Origin: Pirellulaceae bacterium | GTDB lineage: Bacteria; Planctomycetota; Planctomycetia; Pirellulales; Pirellulaceae | Length of the DNA: 64,000 nt | Reading direction: 5' to 3' | Assembly (NCBI GenBank): GCA_020852965.1 | Contig: JADYZV010000180.1 | Span: 1 to 64,000 of the forward strand | Shown here: piece by piece, positions 53,638-62,800 of the stretch | Layout: each line of letters begins with the position of its first letter | How positions within the stretch are numbered: the stretch's first letter is position 1 | Notes under the pieces: model-generated | Seen by the model: the letters and a program-made list of their open reading frames with translations, nothing else | What the model was told of the DNA's origin: nothing | The model's database searches: none | Program-made: the position numbers and the translations under genes

Positions 53638-54765
53638 GTGAGAATACTGATGCCTTCCTCTGCGGAATCCTTGGACGAGAAACAAGCCCGCCAGCAATTG
53701 GACGAAAAAACGGTGGAGGCGGTCCAGTGGCACTTTCACGACTCCACCGGTTCTCCCTTTTGGCTGCAAAAAAAAGGTGAGCTGTCGTTCGACCCATTGA
53801 CCGAAATCAAGTGCTTCGACGACTTAAAGAAGTTTCCGCTGTTCGAAGACGACTGGTTGCGCGGTGGCCCCGTGCGCCGCTGGGTACCCAAGGGGCTCGA
53901 TGGCCGGCCGACTTACGTTTTTGAAACGGGGGGAACGACGGGGGTTCCTAAGAGCCGCGTGGTCATCGACGACTTCCGCATCGATTACGAAATGTTCAGC
54001 CACACGTTGCCGGACGAGTATTTTCCGCGCGGATCGAATTGGTTGATGTTGGGGCCATCAGGCCCGCGCCGCCTGCGTTTAGCGGTCGAACATCTGTGCC
54101 AGTTCCGTGGGGGAATTTCGTTCTGTATCGATTTGGATCCACGCTGGGTGGTAAAGCTAATCAAGAAGGGGTGGATGGAACACCTGGAAGAATACAAGAA
54201 GCACTGCATTGATCAGGCCATTACGATCTTGACGGCCGGGCATGATATCAAATGTATGTTCACCACGCCCAAGCTGCTCGAATCGCTGGCCTATGGTTTG
54301 GCTGAGCAGGGAACGAGTATTCAGGAGATAGGCATCACCGGAATTTTTTCGGGAGGAACCGAGTTCACACCGCAGTGGACGCGATTCTGTGTGGAAGAAT
54401 TACTGGGTGGCCCTGCCGAGGATGGTGGCGTGTACATGACGCCCACCTATGGCAACACGCTCATGGGATTGGCTTGCAGCAAGCCGGTGACGGCTGAGGA
54501 CAACTACAAAATTTCCTACTATGCACCCCAGCCTCGGGCCGTTGTGGAAGTGGTCGACTTCGACGATCACACGCAACTGGTTTCGATGGGTGGTACAGGG
54601 CGCGTCAAGCTGTACACGCTGACCAAAGAATTTTTTGTGCCGGGTTTTCTGGAACGCGACGAGGGAGAGCGTGAGCCACCTTACGTCAAGTATCCCTGGG
54701 ATGGCGTGAGCGGCGTGCGCCCCTACCATGCCATCGCTTCGCAAACCACGGTCGGCGTGTATTAA
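53638..54765 (+). CDS. Acyl-adenylating enzyme (phenylacetate-CoA ligase/LuxE-like)
   Basis: This 375-residue cytosolic enzyme belongs to the adenylate-forming superfamily. The ATP-binding motif is FETGGTTGVPKSRV at about residue 100, and a later acidic/aromatic block is MTPTYGNTLMG. The total length is close to that of LuxE acyl-protein synthetases and the shorter phenylacetate-CoA ligase or coenzyme F390 synthetase-like proteins, and lacks most of the usual C-terminal lid. It is followed, 252 bases on, by an aldehyde dehydrogenase-fold gene. That pair looks like the LuxE-LuxC logic of activating a carboxylic acid and reducing it to an aldehyde. The GTG start and the ATG four codons later are both possible. 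Confidence 0.75.
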   Translation: MRILMPSSAESLDEKQARQQLDEKTVEAVQWHFHDSTGSPFWLQKKGELSFDPLTEIKCFDDLKKFPLFEDDWLRGGPVRRWVPKGLDGRPTYVFETGGTTGVPKSRVVIDDFRIDYEMFSHTLPDEYFPRGSNWLMLGPSGPRRLRLAVEHLCQFRGGISFCIDLDPRWVVKLIKKGWMEHLEEYKKHCIDQAITILTAGHDIKCMFTTPKLLESLAYGLAEQGTSIQEIGITGIFSGGTEFTPQWTRFCVEELLGGPAEDGGVYMTPTYGNTLMGLACSKPVTAEDNYKISYYAPQPRAVVEVVDFDDHTQLVSMGGTGRVKLYTLTKEFFVPGFLERDEGEREPPYVKYPWDGVSGVRPYHAIASQTTVGVY

Positions 54766-54815
54766 CGCATTTTACTATTGGCGCATTTTACAAGTTGGTT
54801 CTTCGGATACGCCCC

Positions 54816-55015
54816 CGGCCAGCTTGCCTGACAGGAGCAAGAGTTTTGGAACTAGGTAGGCGATGCGCGCAGCACCTTCCCCTAGTTGCAAAACTCACGT
54901 TCCTGCTGGGTAAGCCGGCGAGGGGACGAAATCCATTTTTTGATCTCGCAACAACGACAACTCGCGTTCCGTCCGGGCAAACCGGCGAGGGGACGGAAGA
55001 AAAACAGATTGATAG
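54816..55015. repeat. Family D-type repeats before the ALDH gene
   Basis: GCCAGCTTGCCTGACAGGAG (about 54818) is followed by two copies of a related inverted form, CGTTCCTGCTGGGTAAGCCG at about 54899 and CGTTCCGTCCGGGCAAACCG at about 54966. Each is followed by GCGAGGGGACG. The second copy ends about 20 bases before the ALDH start. The frame is open through these repeats, so gene callers may place the start inside them. Confidence 0.75.
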
Positions 55016-55017
55016 AC

Positions 55018-56442
55018 ATGTTAAAGCTCTCCGCCTTGCGTTTCGGCAAGACCTACCAATCGCTCGAGACCCAAGAGGTCGTGCATTTCGATACCGGCGA
55101 GCCGATAGCCAGTATTTCTCAGGTCAACGGTGGCATGTTGCAGCTCGACATGAAACATGCCCCGCGCGCCCGCGCTGTGTTACGCGAGATCCCCAGTCAA
55201 GAGTTGCTCGAGCGTTGCAGCAAAGCTGCCGAGTTGTTTGCTTCGGCCACGTTGCCGATGGGAGATGGCACGCAAACGGTTGACGAGTTCATTCATCAGC
55301 AGTCGGCCAGCACGGGACTTCCCGAGCACATGTGTCTGGCAAACATGAAGAAGAACACGTTTGTATTGGCCAATATGAAGCAAATCCTCGACGCGCTCAC
55401 TCGCGGTCTCGACCTGGACATTTTCGCGCGTGGTCATGGCGAAGAAGGGCGCGGCGTGACGGTGAGCTATCAGGTGCAATCTCCCGTGCTGGGTGCCGTA
55501 TTGCCCAACAACTCGCCGGGCGTTCACACGCTGTGGCTGCCTGCTGTCGCCATGCAGATCGGTTTGTTGCTCAAGCCTGGAAGTCAGGAACCGTGGACAC
55601 CCTACCGCATGATCGCCGCCTTTATCGAAGCGGGTATTCCGGCCGAAGCGTTTGGGCTCTATCCCGGCGGACACGACGTTGGCAGCACCTTGCTGGCGCG
55701 CTGTCGCCGCTCGATGATCTTTGGTAGTGCGCAAACGGTCGAGCAGTACTCGGGGAATCCGCGAGTGCAGCCGCACGGACCTGGCTTTTCGAAAATATTG
55801 ATTGGTGACGATGTGGTCGACCATTGGGAGGACTATCTCGACTTAATGGTCGAAAGTGTCTATTCCAATAGTGGGCGCAGTTGCATCAACTGCTCGGGAA
55901 TTTGGGCATCGCGGCATACCGAGGCGATTGCTCAAGCCCTAGCAGAACGGCTCGGTGGCGTCGACGTATTGCCGCCGAGTGATCCGCAAGCCGGCTTGGC
56001 CGCCTTTACCAATGCCGCGATGGCTACCGGGACGTGGGCGCTAGTGCAGCAGGACTTGGCCGAATCCGGTGTGACCGACATGACGTCGGCTTTCGGCCCG
56101 CGGCTGATCGAGAAGGAGCGCTGTGCCTATTTGCGACCGGTCATCCTGCATGCTGACAGCCCTGACCGGGGGGTGGTCGCTAAGGAGTATATGTTCCCGT
56201 TCACCAGCGTGGTCAATTGTCCACAGGCGCAGTTTCTTAAGAAAATTGGTCCCACGCTGATCTGCACCGCGCTGACAGCTGACGCGAAGCTGATCGACGA
56301 TTTGACGGAAAGCACCGACGTCGATCGCTTGAACATTGGGGCGATTGCGACCAATCGCTTGAATTGGCTGCAGCCACACGAAGGCAATTTGACCGACTTT
56401 CTGTTTCGCTCCCGCGCTTACCAGCATGCGCCGCTGGTCTGA
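55018..56442 (+). CDS. Aldehyde dehydrogenase-fold acyl reductase
   Basis: The 474-residue protein has the aldehyde dehydrogenase superfamily layout. A cofactor region reads VSYQVQSPVLGAVLPNNSPG, and then LKPGSQEPWTPYRMIAA, followed by the catalytic Cys region NSGRSCINCSGIW at about residue 290. A later block is KEYMFPFTSVV. It differs from standard ALDH in sequence and is nearer to acyl-CoA/acyl-enzyme reductases such as LuxC in general plan. With its neighbour it may reduce an acid to an aldehyde. The ATG at 55018 is chosen since an upstream start would run through two repeat copies. Confidence 0.78.
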   Translation: MLKLSALRFGKTYQSLETQEVVHFDTGEPIASISQVNGGMLQLDMKHAPRARAVLREIPSQELLERCSKAAELFASATLPMGDGTQTVDEFIHQQSASTGLPEHMCLANMKKNTFVLANMKQILDALTRGLDLDIFARGHGEEGRGVTVSYQVQSPVLGAVLPNNSPGVHTLWLPAVAMQIGLLLKPGSQEPWTPYRMIAAFIEAGIPAEAFGLYPGGHDVGSTLLARCRRSMIFGSAQTVEQYSGNPRVQPHGPGFSKILIGDDVVDHWEDYLDLMVESVYSNSGRSCINCSGIWASRHTEAIAQALAERLGGVDVLPPSDPQAGLAAFTNAAMATGTWALVQQDLAESGVTDMTSAFGPRLIEKERCAYLRPVILHADSPDRGVVAKEYMFPFTSVVNCPQAQFLKKIGPTLICTALTADAKLIDDLTESTDVDRLNIGAIATNRLNWLQPHEGNLTDFLFRSRAYQHAPLV

Positions 56443-56865
56443 AAAAGATGGTCCATCTGGCCGGTTAGTGGGAACTTGCAGGGGTTAGGGGCGTCTAACA
56501 GCCGACGGCCGATCTTGGATCTGCACGCCGCAGGTGCGGCTATCCACACGCTTGCGGATAGCATTCCCCCTAAAAAACTACCAGCAAACGAAAATACATT
56601 GAGGCATTTGGATCGCTTGGGCAGCGGGTGCCGCCCAAAGTTTGCAACCATTCTGGCCGCAATTATAATCATTGCTTGCGTCTTTCTAGGGCCGAGTAGC
56701 GCAATCATGCGGTTTGCAGGGCCCTCGATCGCTCGTCACTAAGTGGATCCCTCAAGGTTCCTAGGTCCACGTTTTTATCGCAATTTCGGCGTCTGTAACG
56801 CGCCGGCATTTCGTCCTGTGAAGTGTATTTGCTGAAGCTCACCTGCAAGCGTTAAGGGTTGGTCC
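56443..56865. other. Intergenic stretch with two adjacent stem-loops
   Basis: The 423 bases before the giant gene hold no supported gene. GCCGCAGGTGCGGC (56527-56540) and GCTATCC...GGATAGC (56539-56562) form two abutting hairpins without a T-run. They could mark the end of the acyl reductase transcript. The promoter for the giant gene should be near the right end but was not identified. Confidence 0.5.
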
Positions 56866-59800
56866 ATGGCCGTCCGCAACAGTCAATCGATAAGCTCAAG
56901 TCGTTCTAAACTCGCCGATTCGGGGAGTTCGCGTAGAGCAGCCCAGTCGCGCTTGCGGCATATGTTGCTCGAACAACTTGAGCAACGACAACTGCTGGCT
57001 GTAGGCCCCCAATTGATCGGCATTCAACCCAATAGCAGCGACTTGTTATCCAGCGGTGATGTGCGCACGCAGGCACCCAACGAATTGGTCTTCCGCTTTG
57101 ACGATTCCCAAGTCATCGATGCAGCCACGCTCAGCGGCATCCGCATCACCAGTGCGGGCAATGATGGTTCTTTCGGCACCAGCACTGCCCAAAGCGATTT
57201 CGGTAGCAATGGTGGCGCAAACATTCAGCTTAGTGCCGTGGTCCCTGGCCAGACTTGGACGGTGCAGGTCACGCATGCTTCGTTGGCCGCGTCCGCTCCC
57301 CCGACGATCGCGGTAACGGGTTCGTCGATTGCAATTACGCTCAATACCAATCCCAGTGGTCGGACCACGGCCGATGCTTTAGTCTCGGCCATCAATAGTT
57401 CTGTAGCGTTGACCGGCAAGCTGACCGCGAAGCTCAACGGCGGCTTAGGCACAGCCCCCCTGGGAATCGCAGCGGCCAATAGCTATGCACCGATCGCGGT
57501 CAATCAAAGCAATGATCGCATTCTAACGCCGGGTGCGGTCCTGGTCGGGCAGAGCCCCAATGAAAACGAAGTGACTTTCCGTTTTGCTGAGACGCTCAAG
57601 GATGATAACTATCGCATTGAGATTTTTGGTTTCGACGATCCCAGCTCGGGAGTTGTCGGGCTGCGCAACACATTACCCACAGGAACAGGGGACCTGTTTG
57701 TCCCGTCGGTGGCTGGGACGCGCAAGGACACCGTCGATTTTCGCTTGGACCTCGGCCCACAAGTCATCGCCGTGGTACCACAGCCGGTGGTGCGGGTGGG
57801 AACTGGGTTGCAGCAGCAGCGCGATACGGTTGTGGTCTACTTCGACACGGACAAGCTATTGGTTGAGAACAATTCGGCAGGCCAGCCCACGGCGCGTTCG
57901 GTCGAGAACCCAGCCTTCTATCAATTGATATTCACCAGTGACACGGTTCGCAACACCGACGACACCACGTTCTTGCCGACATCGGTGAAATACAATGCGG
58001 CGACGAATACGGCCACATTGAAATTTTCGGGAGACCTCAATGAGTTGATGCCGAGTTCAGTGGGTCCAGCCACCTATCGCCTGCGCATTGGAACGCGTGA
58101 AACGACGCCGACGGCACCGACGCGCAGCGAGGGGACAGCCAATGTGATCACCGATTTGAATACGGATGGAGCGGTCAAGTTGAGATTGACTTCGCGCGCC
58201 GTGGGTGAGTCGGCGGGGGGCACGCAGGTGATCTTCCTCAACACTCGCAGTGGAACTCCGGCGGTTTCGGTGGCTGGCAATGTGGTGACAGTTGATATGG
58301 GACGCGACAGCTTGACAGCGGCCGAGCTGTTGACATTGTTGCGAGGTTCGACCGCTGCGTCGAATCTGTTCAGCGCTAGTCTCGAACCAGGCAGTGTTGC
58401 TTCCACCGTGGTTGGCAATACAAACCTAGCGTTTTCACCGCTGACGCTGGTTGGTCTAGGGAGTTCGTTTGATACGGCTTCCAATTTAGGCGTGATCGGT
58501 TCGGCGACCCAAACGACGACCAGCTTGGTACTTTCGTCGGCCATCGATCCGCAAACGTTTGCCTTGGACCTGCCCGGTGCCAGCGACGACCCGGCCCACC
58601 GTCAACTTGCGCAGAATTTGCTCGGTGGCTTCGAAGACCACGTCAATCCAGCCTTTGGCGCCGATGCGACCGATGGCATTACCACGATCTACTACAACTT
58701 CCAAGCAGTCTATGGTCAATCCAACTCAGGCATTGCCTTAGGGAACTCCATCGGATCCGTCGAGAAAGCTCGTGCGAGAGAGGTGTTGTCTTTGTGGTCG
58801 AAGTATATCGGTGTTCAATTCGTCGAGACCTCCGATCTAGGTTTGACCATTGCGGCGGGGCCGGTATCGGGCATCGCCACTCCGTTGGGCACCACCCTCA
58901 TCAACGAAGGTCAGTTTAGTGTGGCCATTGATCCGACGTTTCAGAATCCATTGATCGTGCTGTCGGCCACCAACAATTGGGGAACCGAGTACGGTGCCAG
59001 CTATACGCGCACCATGGCGGCGGCCGTTGGAATCGCTTTGGGGCTCGAACATGCGGGCGATCTGCCTGAGACGACGCTGCTGCGATTGGACCCGACTTTC
59101 TTGGCCGGCTCAGGTCCACTGGTTGACGTCAACGATATCCAGTTGACCGCCAGCGACGAAAAGTACGAACCGATCGTGCCAGGCAATCAGGACATCCTAC
59201 ACGCCAGTTACCTCTATCGTCCTGACGGTACGGATATCGATCTGTATCGCTTTGAGGTCGATTTTGGAGCTGGAGACCGCGTCGGCATTTTGACGGCGGA
59301 GACCTATGCGCAGCGCTTGGGTAATAGTAGCCCGCTCGATACCGAATTGATGTTGTTCCGTCAGCAGCAAGCCTCGGCCACGACCACGATGGGGGCCACT
59401 GTGCCGTTGTCGCTTCGTTTTGAAGCCGTCCGATCGGGTGCCCAAGGGAATCAATTGCAGATCTTCTTCACTCAAACGGAGCGGGGCAATGCCTCCAAGC
59501 CGACGATTCTGACCTACCCTAACGCGATCAGCATCGACCTCAACTCGACCACCGGTTCGGAGAGCACCGTCCAAGACATCATCGATGCGATCAAGAACTC
59601 GCCAGCAGCCAGCAGTCTTGTTCGCGTCAGCCTCGTCACGGGGGCAGCCAGTACCAAAGTGGGAGACAATTTGCTGTCGCAAAACCCAGTGACGTTGGTC
59701 GGCGGCGGTATGCAGTTGGTCTCGCAGAACGATGACTACTTCAGTCGCGATTCGTTGTTGACGCAGTCGCTCGGTTCGGGCGTGTACTACTTGGGGGTCA

Positions 59801-62800
59801 GCGCCAGCGGCAATGACAACTACAACGCCTCGATCGATGGGACGGGCTTTGGTGGGCAATCGCAAGGCAATTACGATCTGCGGCTTACCTTCCGCGCCGC
59901 CGTGGACGCTTCGCAGACGATACAGGACGCGATCGGCTCGGCTCCAGGGGACGTGGCGGTTGGCTTTGATGGAGACAGCGATGGGGTGCCTGGCGGAAGC
60001 TACGACTTTTGGTTCCAGACGCGACCACTGCAGCGCACCTTGACCTTCAACGCCGGTGCTAGCAGTGCCCTCGAAGGACGCACCATTACAGTCACGGGAG
60101 CATCGGGAGCGTCTCAAGTATTCGAATTCAGTAGCGATACATCCATCGCCGCTGGCCGCGTGCGCATCGCATATACCAATGGTAGCACCGCTGGTGACTT
60201 GGCTAACGCTCTTGCCAACGCTATCACCTCGCGCGGTAGTTTGGGTGTGGGGGCCATCGCCAACGGTGTGAGTTTGAAGCTCAGTGGTGAGCGTTCGATC
60301 GCTATCGACCCGCTAGTGAAATTGATTGACGTAGCCGGTAAGACGATCTTCGTCGACAAGTCGGCTGGACCCAATGCCGACGGAAGCTTGGCCAAACCGT
60401 TCAACAATATTTCGGGCAGCGGCGTGCCCAATGCGTTCTCCTCGACTTTCCCTGGCGACATTGTGCGCATCGTTGGCAATGGAGGTGTTGACAATAACTT
60501 GGCAACCGAAGCGGATAACTTTGCGTACGAGATTGGCAATGGTTTACTCGCCGGTTCCGTGCTATCGGACGGAGTCAGCATGGATATTCCCAAGGGAGTG
60601 ACCACCATGATCGACGCGGGGGCCGTCTTCAAATTGCGCGGCGCACGAATCGGTGTTGGCAGTTCCAATTTGAGCATCGATCGCTCGGGGGGGGCCTTAC
60701 AAGTCTTGGGGGCACCGGTCCTGTTGGATGCCAGCGGCAATGCACAACGCAAGACAAGCGGAGCGGTCGCCGAGGGACTTGTCTACTTTACCTCTTGGTT
60801 GGACGAGTCGATTGGCTTCGACGCCTACACGCCGACCACCACACCTACGTCAGGCAATTGGGGAGGCATATCGTTCCGCCACGATGTCGATAGTTCGGCC
60901 GGTCGTCAGGATCTGGAAAATGAAGGGATTTTCCTGCAATACATCAATCATGCGGACATCCGCTACGGCGGTGGCACGGTAGTACTCGAATCGATTTCGC
61001 AGACGGTTTATCCAATTCAGATGATTGATGTGCGTCCGACGATTACCGATAATCGCATTTCGCGCAGCAGCAGTGCGGCTATGAGCGCTGCGCCGAACAG
61101 TTTCGAAGAAACCAACTTCAACGAGCCACGCTTCCAACAGAATGGCGCGTTCACCAGCGACTACGATCGAGTTGGCCCAGAGATTCGCCGCAATACACTG
61201 CTAGGCAATTCGCTCAACGCGTTGTTTGTGAGCGTCGGTAGCGGTGGTTTGTCGGTGGCCGGACGCTTCGATGATGTCGACATCGTGCATGTCTTGACCG
61301 ATAATCTGATTGTCAATGGCACGGCTGGTGGGGCATTGATCGACGGCACTGCGCCCCCAGTGGCGCTACTGTCGCTCGGCCCCAATGTGGGCGGAACACT
61401 ATTGCCGGGCGTTTACAATTACAAAGTGACCTATGTCGACCGCAATGGTTACGAAAGTGCTCCATCGGACGCGTCGGCAGGCATCAATTTAACTGCGGGC
61501 CAGACGGCGATTTCCGTAGCAGGTTTGCCTAGCGCCAGCGGCGACTTCGTCGAACGGAAACTGTATCGCAGCCAGGCGGGCGGTGCCGGGCCTTACCGTT
61601 TGGTTGCCAAGCTCGATCGAACGACGTCGACCTTCTTGGATATTGGACAAGTCGCCGGCGGTACGCTGGCTCGTGATCGCGCCGACGTATCGGCGGTAAC
61701 CACTACAGCGCTGACCACTGGTACCTTAGCGATCGGCACCTACAGCTATCGCGTGGTCATGGTCGACGCCGGTGGTCGCGAAGGACTGGCTTCGAGTCCC
61801 ACGGCAGCTAGGGATCTAACAGCGGCAGGATCGATTCAACTGACCAATCTGCCGCTGACGCTTGCGGGCTATACCAGTCGCCGAATCTATCGCAGTAGTG
61901 GTGACGGAACTTCCCCCTACGTATTGGTCGGCGAGTTGTCCGATGCGGGGAGTTCCGCCGTCAGAACTTTTACCGATGTGGGCAGCACGCTTGGACGTAC
62001 TCTGGCGGCGGAAGCCTTGGGCGTTACTCGTCCGCGTTTGAATGCATCGCTGGTGATCGATCCAGGGGCAATTATCAAATTGGAAGCTTCGCGCATTGAA
62101 GCTATGTTCGGTGCCAATATCATTGCTGAGGGTACCGATGGCAAACCAGTCGTGTTTACCAGCAAGTTGGATGATACGGTCGGTGCTGGTGGCACGTTCG
62201 ATACCAACAACAACGGGACGGCGACCGGTCCCTCGCCGCGCGATTGGGGAGGCATCTACGTTGGGCCGACTTCGAGCCTGAGCGTCGACTATGCACGTTT
62301 TGCTTACGGCGGCGGTGTCACCAAGCTCGATAGCACTTTCCGCGCGTTCAATACAATTGAAGTGCATCAAGCTGATGCGCGCATCGCTCATACTCTTTTC
62401 GAGAACAACGCCGATGGCTTTGGAGGGCAGGGGCCCGGTACCCGACTGGGACGATTGAGCAATGAGCCGTCTACCATTTTTGTGCGTGGTGCGCAGCCGA
62501 CGATTCTCGGCAATGTTTTCCGCGGCAACACCGGTAGTGCGATTACTATCGACGCCAACAGTATGACCGACGATTTGAATTCGGATCCCGGGCGGCAAAC
62601 CGGTGCGGCCGATCGCAATTCAAACTATTTGGCCAATCGCGGTCCGCTGATTCGCGAAAACCGCTTCGTCAACAATGGTCTCAATGGATTGAAGATTCGT
62701 GGAGACACCTTGACCACGGCTAGCGTATGGGACGATACCGATATCGTCCATGTGGTTTACAACGAGATCTTCACCGGCAACGTGCAGCACGAGGGTGGCC

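Noticed and set aside
54886-55017. N-terminal extension of the ALDH-fold gene
   Set aside because: The extra 44 codons lie in two copies of a dispersed repeat and do not resemble the family; the start at 55018 is more likely.
59197-60117. A 306-codon reverse frame in the giant gene
   Set aside because: It is antisense to a continuous multidomain frame and shows no family signal.
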